Source of the DNA: Halopseudomonas xiamenensis | Lineage (GTDB): Bacteria > Pseudomonadota > Gammaproteobacteria > Pseudomonadales > Pseudomonadaceae | Direction of reading: 5' to 3' | Length of the DNA stretch: 64,000 bases | Assembly (NCBI RefSeq): GCF_014219065.1 | Contig: NZ_JACLGO010000002.1 | Coordinates: 124,001-188,000, forward strand | Shown here: positions 51,735 through 60,920 of the stretch, one piece after another | Layout: every line of letters starts with the position of its first letter | Position numbering within the stretch: position 1 is the first letter of the stretch | Program-made: the position numbers and the translations under genes | Notes under the pieces: generated by a model | What the model was told of the DNA's origin: nothing | The model's input: the letters and a program-made list of their open reading frames with translations, nothing else | The model's database searches: none

Positions 51735-52634
51735 TCAGGGTGGCGTCCTGGCAAATACCTCAGCCAGATAATCGATCATCACCCGTACCTTGGCCGGCGG
51801 CCGGCGATCCGGGGGGTAGAGCACATGAATGCCGCCCAGCTCGATCACCGGCTTGTCCAGCTCCAGCGCCACCAGCTCGCCCCGTGCCAGTGCCTCGCCG
51901 ACGATGAAGTGCGGCTGGTAGATGATGCCCTGGCCGGCCACCGCCGCGGCCAGCAGGGCATCACCGTTATTGGCCAGCAGATCACCGTTGATGGGTACGC
52001 GCAGCTCGCCCTGGGTACCGAACGCCCATTGCTTGCTGTCCTGCATCGCTGACAGCGTATAGCTCAGACAATTGTGCTGTGCCAGCTCGCCGACCGTGCG
52101 CGGTACGCCACGGCGATCCAGATAGGCCGGTGCGGCACAGACCAGCATGCAGCTGTTGCCGAGCTGGCGGGTCTGCAGTGGGCTGTCGGCCAGCCGGCCG
52201 ATGCGGATAGCCAGGTCCCAGCTGCCGGCGATCAGGTCCAGCTGAGCGTCGCTCAGCCCCAGTTCGATCTTGACCTCCGGATGCCGGTGGCTGAATTCCG
52301 GGATCAGCGGCGCAATGAAACGCGTGCCGAAGGACAATGGCACGTTCATGCGCAACAGGCCGGTGGCCTTGATCCGCTGCGAGGTGGCGGCGGCTTCGGC
52401 CTCGTCGATTTCCGGCAGGATGCGCTGGCAGGCTTCCAGATAATTGCTGCCCGCTTCGGTCAGGCTGAGCTGGCGGGTGGTGCGGTGGAACAGCTTGACC
52501 CCGAGCCGGGCCTCCAGCGCGTTGACATGCTTGGTCGCCATCGCCGGCGACATGCCCAGATGCCGGGCTGCGGCGGACAGACTGCCTGCACTGGCGGCGC
52601 GGACAAACACCCGCATACTGGTTACTCGATCCAT
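51735..52634 (-). CDS. LysR-family transcriptional regulator
   Basis: About 299 residues from the ATG at 52634 (MDRVTSMRVFVRAASAGSLSAAARHLGMSP). The helix-turn-helix is at about 17-36 (SAAARHLGMSPAMATKHVNA) and the substrate-binding domain covers about 90-290 (GLLRMNVPLSFGTRFIAPLIPEF). It is of the common group that controls the divergent neighbour, here the extradiol dioxygenase and SDR genes across a 118-base gap. Its inducer is unknown. Confidence 0.85.
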   Translation of the reverse strand: MDRVTSMRVFVRAASAGSLSAAARHLGMSPAMATKHVNALEARLGVKLFHRTTRQLSLTEAGSNYLEACQRILPEIDEAEAAATSQRIKATGLLRMNVPLSFGTRFIAPLIPEFSHRHPEVKIELGLSDAQLDLIAGSWDLAIRIGRLADSPLQTRQLGNSCMLVCAAPAYLDRRGVPRTVGELAQHNCLSYTLSAMQDSKQWAFGTQGELRVPINGDLLANNGDALLAAAVAGQGIIYQPHFIVGEALARGELVALELDKPVIELGGIHVLYPPDRRPPAKVRVMIDYLAEVFARTPP

Positions 52635-52752
52635 GCGTCTGCTCCCATGCATTTCCTACTTATAGTATGAAGTCCTGGTTCATTCTAGCCGGTTCTCAGC
52701 GTCTGGGGAGGGAGCGATACTGTCGACCATGCAGATGAGTGAGGTATTTCCC

Positions 52753-53568
52753 ATGCACAACGATCAGGATCAACGACAACCGGTGCTGTTCATTCCCCAT
52801 GGTGGCGGCCCGTGCTTCTTCATGGACTGGAATCCGGCCGATACCTGGCTGGGCATGGGTAACTTTCTCAAGAATGTCGCAGCGACCCTGCCCCGGCGCC
52901 CCAGCGCCATAGTGCTGGTATCGGCGCACTGGCTGGAGCCGCAGTTCAGTATCACCGGGCATGCTCGTCCGGAGCTGATCTACGATTACTACGGCTTCCC
53001 GGCACACACCTATGAACTGACCTACCCGGCACCCGGCCAGCCGCAGCTGGCGCAGCGGGTGACCGAGCTGCTGGGCAGCGAAGGGTTGCCGGCGCGGGTG
53101 GAACCCGAGCGGGGTTTCGACCACGGCATGTTCATCCCGCTGAAACTGATGTTTCCGGGGGCGGACATTCCGGTGATCCAGTTGTCCCTGCGCCGGGACC
53201 TGGACCCGGCGGCGCACATCGAAGCCGGCCGTGCGCTGACGGCGCTGCGCGACGAGAACGTGCTGATCATCGGTAGCGGCATGAGTTTCCATAACATGCG
53301 CGCCTATGGCGACAGCCGGTTCTCAGCCATTTCCGATGAGTTCGATAAGTGGCTGACCAATGCCGTGCAAAGCGCAGCGCCGGAACGGGCGCGCCTGCTG
53401 GCCGAATGGCAACAGGCTCCCCATGCCCAACTTTGCCACCCTCCGGGGGGCGAGGAGCATCTGATTCCCTTGCTGGTCGCTGCCGGTGCCGGCGAACGAT
53501 CGCCAGGCCGGAGGATTTATTCGGAACGGGTCATGCAGACCACAATTTCAGCATATCGCTTCGATTGA
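52753..53568 (+). CDS. Class III extradiol dioxygenase of the DODA type
   Basis: A 271-residue protein like YgiD and plant DOPA 4,5-dioxygenase. The conserved histidines are in FIPHGGGP, SAHWLEP, RGFDHGMFIPL and GSGMSFHNM, which form the non-haem metal site. It would cleave the ring of a catechol-like compound or, in some relatives, act on other substrates. I chose the ATG at 52753 because GAGG is 8 bases upstream; an ATG at 52729 adds eight residues. Paired with the following SDR gene, 27 bases on, and divergent from a LysR regulator. Confidence 0.87.
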   Translation: MHNDQDQRQPVLFIPHGGGPCFFMDWNPADTWLGMGNFLKNVAATLPRRPSAIVLVSAHWLEPQFSITGHARPELIYDYYGFPAHTYELTYPAPGQPQLAQRVTELLGSEGLPARVEPERGFDHGMFIPLKLMFPGADIPVIQLSLRRDLDPAAHIEAGRALTALRDENVLIIGSGMSFHNMRAYGDSRFSAISDEFDKWLTNAVQSAAPERARLLAEWQQAPHAQLCHPPGGEEHLIPLLVAAGAGERSPGRRIYSERVMQTTISAYRFD

Positions 53569-53595
53569 TAACCGAAGCCAGAGGAGAGCAATATC

Positions 53596-54390
53596 ATGAT
53601 TATCGATCTCACAGGCAAAACCGCCGTCGTTACCGGCTCCACTGGTGGTATCGGGCTGGCTATCGCCATCGGCCTGGCCAAGGCCGGTGCCGAAGTGACC
53701 GTAGTGGGGCGCGACCAGGCAAGGGTCGATACCGCAGTGGCCGAGGTCCGCGAAGCCACCGGCAAGGACAACGCCCGTGGCGTGGCCTGTGATGCAGGCA
53801 CTGCTGCTGGTTGCCAGGCGTTGATCGCCGCGCAACCGGAGGCCGATATCCTGGTCAATAACCTCGGCATCTATGGCGCCCGGGAGTTCTTCGATATTGA
53901 TGACGCGCTGTGGGAAGAGTTCTTCCAGGTCAACATCATGAGCGGTGTGCGCCTGGCCCGGCATTACGCCAAGGGCATGCGCGAGCGCGGCTGGGGGCGT
54001 ATCCAGTTCATTTCCAGCGAGTCGGCATTGAACATCCCCACAGAGATGGTGCACTACGGCGTCAGCAAGACTGCGCTGCAGGGCCTGTCCCGTGGTCTGG
54101 CCAAGGTGTTGGCAGGCACTGGCGTTACGGTCAACAGCATACTGCCGGGGCCGACCCGCACCGAGGGCGCCATCCAGATGATGGCTGATCTGGCCGCCGA
54201 GCGCGGGGTATCCACCGAGGAAATGGAAGCACTGTTCCTCAAGGAAAACCGCCCTTCGACCCTGCTGCAACGTTTTGCCAGCCCCGAGGAAGTGGCCAAC
54301 CTCTGCGTCTACGCCGCGTCGCCCCAGGCCAGCGCCACCACCGGCTCGGCATTGCGTGTGGAGGGTGGGATCGTCGAGAGCATTGCCTGA
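53596..54390 (+). CDS. Short-chain dehydrogenase/reductase
   Basis: Classical SDR of 264 residues. The cofactor loop is TGSTGGIG (13-20), NNLGIYG follows near 92, and the active site is S in FISSESALNIP with HYGVSKTALQG (YxxxK). The 264-residue length and the MIIDLTGKTAVVTGS start are usual. It probably oxidises or reduces a ring-cleavage product or related compound with the dioxygenase upstream, but the substrate cannot be told. A good AGGAG precedes the ATG. Confidence 0.9.
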   Translation: MIIDLTGKTAVVTGSTGGIGLAIAIGLAKAGAEVTVVGRDQARVDTAVAEVREATGKDNARGVACDAGTAAGCQALIAAQPEADILVNNLGIYGAREFFDIDDALWEEFFQVNIMSGVRLARHYAKGMRERGWGRIQFISSESALNIPTEMVHYGVSKTALQGLSRGLAKVLAGTGVTVNSILPGPTRTEGAIQMMADLAAERGVSTEEMEALFLKENRPSTLLQRFASPEEVANLCVYAASPQASATTGSALRVEGGIVESIA

Positions 54391-54534
54391 CGGCCCTGCC
54401 CTTGCACACATTCAGACACAAAGAGCGGAGCGCTGGGTGATCCGCTTGTGCAAGCATGATCAGCACCCAGGAGCTGGTCATAGAATGGCAACAACCGTGA
54501 TTGAAACTGATGGATTTGTGAGAAGGAGCAGGAC

Positions 54535-55056
54535 ATGAATGATTCCAAAGAACGCTACGGTGGTATTACCCGGTTTTTCCACTGGGGCATGGGGCTGCTG
54601 ATCGTCTGGCAGTTCCTGAAATTCTTCGACCGTATCAATGATGGCGAGCACTGGGTTGGACAGAACCTGGTGTCGTGGCACATCTCCATAGGCTCACTGC
54701 TGCTGGTGCTGATCGTGCTGCGCATCATCTGGGCGGCCAGCCAGAAGAACAACCGCCCGGAACAGGACCCGGCCACCGCGTTTCTGGTCAAGGCGGGCCA
54801 TGGCCTGCTGTATCTCGGCATGCTGCTGCTGCCGATCACCGGTCTGATGATCATGATCGGTAACGGTTATGGCTGGAATCCGTTCGGCCTGGGCCTGGTC
54901 GCCCGGGGGGGCGATGAGATCGGCTGGATGGCGACCCTCGGTAGCGTGCATTCGCTGATCGCCTGGTCGCTGCTGATCCTGGTGGTCGGCCACGTGGGCA
55001 TTGCCCTGCTGCACCACTTCGTGAAGAAGGACGGCGTGCTGCGGCGCATGCTCTGA
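54535..55056 (+). CDS. Cytochrome b561 family protein
   Basis: Four-helix membrane cytochrome of 173 residues. Histidines that can hold two b haems are H16 (FFHWGMG), H49 (WHISIG), H139 (SVHSL) and H153 (VGHVG), with H89 in KAGHGLLY. Such bacterial b561 proteins pass electrons between quinol and periplasmic or membrane acceptors, and one E. coli relative (CybB) is a superoxide oxidase. AAGGAGCAGG precedes the ATG. The gene stands alone between an SDR and a convergent transporter-like gene. Confidence 0.9.
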   Translation: MNDSKERYGGITRFFHWGMGLLIVWQFLKFFDRINDGEHWVGQNLVSWHISIGSLLLVLIVLRIIWAASQKNNRPEQDPATAFLVKAGHGLLYLGMLLLPITGLMIMIGNGYGWNPFGLGLVARGGDEIGWMATLGSVHSLIAWSLLILVVGHVGIALLHHFVKKDGVLRRML

Positions 55057-55127
55057 TCGACTTCAACGCTTGAATGGTTTGGCTGCGCCCCCTGCCCGGG
55101 GGCGCATTGCATTGCGGAGCGGTATGT

Positions 55128-56465
55128 TCAGGGTACTGACGGGCCTGGTTCGCGCGCTTGCGCCGCCTCGGTCAGGCTGACCGGCGCCCGCGTGGCCAGC
55201 ACCTGGTCGATGCGGTAGCTGTCCACATCCACCACCTCGAAGGTATAGCCGCCCCAGGTCACGCTATCGGTACGGCGTGGCACGCGGCGCAGCATGGTCA
55301 TCAGAAAGCCGGCGATGGTTTCGTAGCCTTCCTCATGGGGAATGTGTTCTATCTCCAGGGCCCGGCGTACGTCCTGGATCGGGGTGATGCCATCGATCAG
55401 CCAGGAGTTGTCGTCCCGGCGCACTATCTGTTCCTCATACCATGGCGGTACCAGATCGCCCATCACGATGCTCATCACATCGTTCACCGTGATCAACCCC
55501 ACCACCAGGCTGTACTCGTTGACGATCAGCGCGAAATCCTCGCCGGCCAGGCGGAACTGCTTGAGCAGCTCCGCCAGGGTCAGGCGATCCGGTACCACCA
55601 GCGGCTTGTGCAGCAGTGCCGGGTCGCCGAGGGAGATCGGCTCGTTGTGCAGCACCCGCTTGAACAGGTCCTTCATCGATACGTAGCCGATGATGTGGTC
55701 GATATCGCCATCGCACACCGGATAGCTGGAATGAGGCGTGTCGGCGATACGTGAACGGATCAGCGCATCGGAATCATCCACCAGGAAATAGACGATCTCG
55801 TCACGGTTGCTCATCGCGCTGGGCAGGGTGCGGGTGTCCAGTTCGAAGATGTTCTCGATGGCCTGCTGTTCGCCCGGCGCCAGCAGGCCAGAGCGGGCTC
55901 CGGCCTCGGTCATGGCCAGAATGTCCTCGGGGGTGATGCTGTCATCGCGCCGGGTCGGCAGGTGCAGCAGCCTGATCAGGGCGTTGACCAGCCGGGAATA
56001 GAACCACACCAGCGGGCGCAGCATGATGGCGAGCAGGCGCATGGGACCCACCGAAAACATCGCCAGCTGTTCCGGAACGGCCATGGCCACCTGTTTGGGT
56101 ATCAGGTCGGTGGCGATGATGAATACCGAGGTCAGGACGATGAACGACAGGGTAAAGCCCAGGGTCGTGGCCATACCGGGTTCCAGCACCAGGGCCAGCA
56201 ACTGGGTGAACAGCGGGGTGAGGAAACCCTCGCCGACGATCCCGCCGAGAATGGCCAGGCCATTGGTGGCGATCTGCACCACCGTCAGGTAGTTGCCCGG
56301 CTTCTTCTGTACCGAGATCACCTGCAGGGCGGCGGCACTGCCGCTGTCGGCCAGCTTGCGCAGTTTCAGGGGGCGTGATGCGGCCAGGGCTATTTCGGCG
56401 AGGGCAAAGAAGGCGCCGAGCACTATGATCACGGCGAGTAATGAAAGACTTTGAGTGAAGCTCAT
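55128..56465 (-). CDS. CNNM/HlyC-CorC family membrane protein, PaeA (YtfL)-like
   Basis: A 445-residue protein. An N-terminal DUF21/CNNM membrane domain (about 1-190, four hydrophobic segments, with EIALAASRPLKLRKLAD and TDLIPKQVAMAVPEQ) is followed by a CBS pair (about 205-330). A CorC_HlyC domain comes last (about 345-425, SWLIDGITPIQDVRRALEI and GYTFEVVDVDSYRIDQVL). The match to E. coli YtfL, now called PaeA and linked to polyamine (cadaverine/putrescine) export, is close along the whole length. Whether this one moves polyamines or metal ions is not determined. Confidence 0.87.
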   Translation of the reverse strand: MSFTQSLSLLAVIIVLGAFFALAEIALAASRPLKLRKLADSGSAAALQVISVQKKPGNYLTVVQIATNGLAILGGIVGEGFLTPLFTQLLALVLEPGMATTLGFTLSFIVLTSVFIIATDLIPKQVAMAVPEQLAMFSVGPMRLLAIMLRPLVWFYSRLVNALIRLLHLPTRRDDSITPEDILAMTEAGARSGLLAPGEQQAIENIFELDTRTLPSAMSNRDEIVYFLVDDSDALIRSRIADTPHSSYPVCDGDIDHIIGYVSMKDLFKRVLHNEPISLGDPALLHKPLVVPDRLTLAELLKQFRLAGEDFALIVNEYSLVVGLITVNDVMSIVMGDLVPPWYEEQIVRRDDNSWLIDGITPIQDVRRALEIEHIPHEEGYETIAGFLMTMLRRVPRRTDSVTWGGYTFEVVDVDSYRIDQVLATRAPVSLTEAAQAREPGPSVP

Positions 56466-56658
56466 AAAGTGTGTGCAGTGGTGGATAACGAAGGGAGATT
56501 AGCACGGGCGCTGCCGCACAATGGCTGCCAGCATGCCGGGAAGTTGTCTTGCAGGCAAATAATATGCCGCTGTGGCTGGCCGGGCTCGGCACGCAGGTCA
56601 ATACTACTGACACGCCCGGTCAGCGGCGCTACTCAACCTTCCGACGAGGTACCCCGAC

Positions 56659-57573
<915 letters not shown>

Positions 57574-57643
57574 GCATACCAGCTTCTGCCCGGCTGGCCG
57601 GGCAGCCATGTCATTTGTCTGGCGTCTATTTTCCGTCGGGCGC

Positions 57644-57670
57644 TAAAGTTCTCCAGATACCGGCCGACAC
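57644..57670 (+). promoter_or_regulatory. Sigma-28 (FliA) promoter for the chemoreceptor gene
   Basis: TAAAGTTC-N11-GCCGACAC closely follows the flagellar sigma-28 consensus (TAAAGTTT-N11-GCCGATAA), 90 bases upstream of the chemoreceptor ATG. It ties this receptor to the motility regulon. Confidence 0.75.
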
Positions 57671-57759
57671 GGGGGGCCTGCGGGACCACAGGCTCAATAA
57701 AAACAACTCATTCAGCAAACCGAAAAGGTCCGGGAATCAATCTTGAATGGAAGTTTTTA

Positions 57760-59682
57760 ATGAAAAGCTGGTTCGCAAATATAGCTATCAACAGGAAGCT
57801 TGGGCTGGGTTTTGGCTCGGTACTGCTGTTCACACTGATCCTGGCATGGAACGGTTGGGGTAGCCTCGGCAGCGTTATCCAGCGCAGCGGCTTCATGACC
57901 GAGATCGCCCATCTGAATGACACCCTCACCGGGCTGCGTATTGCCCGGTTGCAATTCATGCTGGCAAGGGGCGATGAGATCTCCAGTGAGCGTCTGGAAA
58001 AGAATCTGGCGACCTATCTTGCCCAACAGGCGAAGCTGCAGACCGTCTTCCTCGACCCGGCCCACCTGGCCATGCTCGCGGAGCAGAGCCAGTTCAACGA
58101 GGAGTACCAGCGGTCGCTGGGCAAGATGCGCAAGGCGTATGTGGAGATGAACGCCGCCCATGCAGCGGTGGATGCGGTGGTGGCAACGCTGGAGGAACGG
58201 ACTGCGGCCATCCATGCGCGGGTAAGCCAGCTGCCAGAGTACGACGAGTCACGTTTTGCCCAGTTGCAGGGCATTGCCCGGATCCGCGAGCAACTGCAGC
58301 GGGTGCAGTACCTGTACAGCGTCTATGACGCCAACGGTACTGCACACAACGGCGAGGCGATGCTGGCACAGCTGGACGCCGCTTTGGCTGCGGTGGCCCG
58401 CTATCGCGGTGTGCTCGCACAAACCCACGGCAACGACCTGCAGATGATCGAGACCGCGCTTGAGCAGTATCGCCCGGCGATCCACGGCTTTCGCAGCGCA
58501 ACCGACGCCATTGCCCTGGCGCGCCAGGAAATGACCGATGTACAGGGCGAGATCGTCCGCATCAGCGATGTCCTGTACCGCGAGCAGCTGCAGCGGCTGG
58601 ACCGGGATAGTGCCCAGGCGCGTACCCGTCTGATCCTCAGCACCTTGCTGGCGCTGTTGCTGGGTGTTCTGGCCGCCTGGTTGATCACCCGCCAGATCAC
58701 CCGTCCGCTGCGCGATACCCTGGCCGATGTCCAGCGCATCGCTTCAGGCGACCTGACCCCGAGGCCGGCGGTGACTCGTCGCGACGAACTGGGTGTGTTG
58801 CAGCAGGGCATTCTGCAAATGGGGCTCACGTTGCGGGAGTTGATCGGGGGCATCCGCGATGGCGTGACCCAGATCAGCAGTGCGGCCGAGGAACTGTCCG
58901 CCGTGACCGAGCAGACCAGTGCCGGGGTGAACAGCCAGAAGATCGAGACCGATCAGGTCGCTACCGCCATGCATGAGATGTCGGCCACCGTGCATGATGT
59001 GGCACGTAATGCCGAACAGGCGGCAGTTGCGGCGACCGAGGCCGACAATGAAGCGCGTGCCGGAGACAGTATCGTCGCCGAGGTCGTGGTACAGATAGAA
59101 CGACTGGCCTCGGAAGTCAGCCGCTCGACAGATGCGATGACCATGCTGCAGGGTGAAAGCGACAAGATCGGCAGCGTCATGGGCGTGATCAGGGCCGTGG
59201 CGGAGCAGACCAACCTGCTGGCACTGAACGCCGCCATCGAAGCGGCCCGGGCCGGGGAAGCCGGACGCGGGTTTGCCGTCGTCGCAGACGAAGTACGCGG
59301 TCTTGCCCAGCGCACCCAGAAATCCACTGAGGAAATCGAAGGGCTGGTGGCTGGCTTGCAGAGCGGTACCAAGCAGGTCGCGACATTCATGGCGAGCAGC
59401 CGGGAGCTGACCGACAGCAGCGTGGAACTGACCCGCAGGGCCGGTGGATCGTTGGCCAACATCACCCGCACCGTTTCGACCATCCAGTCGATGAACCAGC
59501 AGATCGCCGCCGCCGCCGAGCAGCAGAGCGCCGTGGCCGAGGAGATCAGCCGCAGCGTGCTGAATGTGCGGGATGTATCCGAGCAGACAGCGGCGGCCAG
59601 CAACGAGACCGCGGCATCCAGTGTCGAGCTGGCGCGTCTGGGCAATCAGCTGCAGATGATGGTCAGCCGGTTCAGTCTGTAG
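57760..59682 (+). CDS. Methyl-accepting chemotaxis protein
   Basis: A 640-residue receptor. The first membrane helix is at about 11-30 and a long all-helical periplasmic sensor of about 255 residues follows, consistent with a helical bimodular (HBM) domain. The second helix is at about 291-311, then HAMP ([18 protein letters not shown]). The signalling domain has the highly conserved tip [44 protein letters not shown] receptors in pseudomonads sense organic acids or amines; the ligand here cannot be predicted. It ends without a CheR-binding pentapeptide. Confidence 0.93.
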   Translation: MKSWFANIAINRKLGLGFGSVLLFTLILAWNGWGSLGSVIQRSGFMTEIAHLNDTLTGLRIARLQFMLARGDEISSERLEKNLATYLAQQAKLQTVFLDPAHLAMLAEQSQFNEEYQRSLGKMRKAYVEMNAAHAAVDAVVATLEERTAAIHARVSQLPEYDESRFAQLQGIARIREQLQRVQYLYSVYDANGTAHNGEAMLAQLDAALAAVARYRGVLAQTHGNDLQMIETALEQYRPAIHGFRSATDAIALARQEMTDVQGEIVRISDVLYREQLQRLDRDSAQARTRLILSTLLALLLGVLAAWLITRQITRPLRDTLADVQRIASGDLTPRPAVTRRDELGVLQQGILQMGLTLRELIGGIRDGVTQISSAAEELSAVTEQTSAGVNSQKIETDQVATAMHEMSATVHDVARNAEQAAVAATEADNEARAGDSIVAEVVVQIERLASEVSRSTDAMTMLQGESDKIGSVMGVIRAVAEQTNLLALNAAIEAARAGEAGRGFAVVADEVRGLAQRTQKSTEEIEGLVAGLQSGTKQVATFMASSRELTDSSVELTRRAGGSLANITRTVSTIQSMNQQIAAAAEQQSAVAEEISRSVLNVRDVSEQTAAASNETAASSVELARLGNQLQMMVSRFSL

Positions 59683-59797
59683 CCCGCCTGGTGGCACCGG
59701 AGCTGCGACCCGGCAAGGGGAGCAGCTCGAACAAACCCTGAACGACCGGCCATCTTCTCTGTCGCATGCTTAGGTGAACCCATTGCAGGAGACAAGC

Positions 59798-60319
59798 ATG
59801 AGACCCCAGAGTTGGCTGATATTGGCCGCGGCACTGTCCTTTGGCACTGCCCAGGCCGCCTCGCAGGAAGTGACTATCAACCTGGTGGATGCCGAAGGCA
59901 CGCAACAGAACATCGGCACCATTACCATCAGCGAAACCGACCACGGCGTGCTGTTTACCCCCAAACTCTCCTCCTTGCCGGCTGGCGTACACGGCTTTCA
60001 TGTGCACCAGAACGGCAGCTGCGACCCGGCGGAGAAGGACGGCAAGATGAGTGCTGCCGAGGCGGCGGGCGGGCATTTCGATCCGGATGACACCGGCAAG
60101 CATCTGGGCCCCTATGCCGATGGCCACCTGGGTGATCTGCCGGCGCTGTACGTCAATGCCGATGGCACCGCGGACTATCCGGTACTGGCACCGCGGATCA
60201 ACAAGCTGGCTGAGATCGAAGGCCGGGCGCTGATGATTCACGCCGGTGGCGACAACCACGCGGACCATCCCGAACCGCTGGGTGGTGGCGGTGCGCGGAT
60301 GGCCTGCGGAGTGATCTGA
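59798..60319 (+). CDS. sodC: Periplasmic Cu/Zn superoxide dismutase
   Basis: A 173-residue protein with a signal peptide (about 1-19, ending TAQA). The copper and zinc ligands are in [36 protein letters not shown] and [26 protein letters not shown]. It removes superoxide in the periplasm. The family's disulfide cysteines are present (GSC and MACG). AGGAG precedes the ATG at 59798; an upstream ATG at 59774 has no such site. Confidence 0.95.
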   Translation: MRPQSWLILAAALSFGTAQAASQEVTINLVDAEGTQQNIGTITISETDHGVLFTPKLSSLPAGVHGFHVHQNGSCDPAEKDGKMSAAEAAGGHFDPDDTGKHLGPYADGHLGDLPALYVNADGTADYPVLAPRINKLAEIEGRALMIHAGGDNHADHPEPLGGGGARMACGVI

Positions 60320-60339
60320 CCGGCGCAGGGGAGGACAGT

Positions 60340-60825
60340 ATGCATCTCGAAGGTTCATGTCATTGTGGCGCGGTGCATTTCAGCGTGGAGAGTGCCACGC
60401 CCTATCCCTACCAGCGCTGCTATTGCTCGATCTGCCGCAAGACCCAGGGCGGTGGCGGCTATGCCGTGAATATCGGCGGTGATGCCGGCAGCCTGCAGGT
60501 CAGCGGGCGCGAGTCGATCTCCATCTATCACGCACGGATGCGCCAAGCGGATGGCAGCGTGGAGATCAGTACCGGCGAGCGGCATTTCTGCCGCGAGTGC
60601 GGTAGCGCGCTGTGGGTATACAGCCCGGAATGGCCGGAGCTGGTGCACCCCTTCGCCTCGGCGATCGATACGGAACTGCCGAGGCCGCCGCAATACACCC
60701 ACCTGATGCTCGGCTCCAGGGCCGGCTGGGTGGAAGTGCAGGCGGCGCCGGCAGATCTCCAGTTCGATGACTATCCACAGGAGTCACTGGCCGAGTGGCA
60801 TGAGCGGCTGCGGTTGACTTGCTGA
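60340..60825 (+). CDS. GFA-family zinc-binding protein
   Basis: A 161-residue protein of the glutathione-dependent formaldehyde-activating (Gfa/CENP-V) fold. The metal motifs are CHCG at the start, CYCSICRK and FCRECGSALW. The name reflects one characterised member; most bacterial relatives have no proven reaction, so a formaldehyde role should not be assumed. It lies 20 bases after sodC and may be co-transcribed with it. Confidence 0.85.
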   Translation: MHLEGSCHCGAVHFSVESATPYPYQRCYCSICRKTQGGGGYAVNIGGDAGSLQVSGRESISIYHARMRQADGSVEISTGERHFCRECGSALWVYSPEWPELVHPFASAIDTELPRPPQYTHLMLGSRAGWVEVQAAPADLQFDDYPQESLAEWHERLRLTC

Positions 60826-60841
60826 GCACTCACCTGGGGGT

Positions 60842-60908
60842 GTAGCGCGCCTGCGCTACGCCGGGGGGCCGGGGGCTGCTGAGGGCTGTCGTCGAGCGGG
60901 GGCTCGAC
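60842..60908. repeat. Paired-hairpin REP-like element, copy 2
   Basis: GTAGCGC/GCGCTAC with a GCCT loop (60842-60859) and GTCGAGC/GCTCGAC with a 4-base loop (60891-60908) fill the gap between the convergent GFA and norD genes. The second hairpin has the same arms as copy 1 at 51650, and the reverse complement of this element shows the same hairpin order as copy 1. Confidence 0.6.
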
Positions 60909-60920
60909 AACCCGGAGGGC

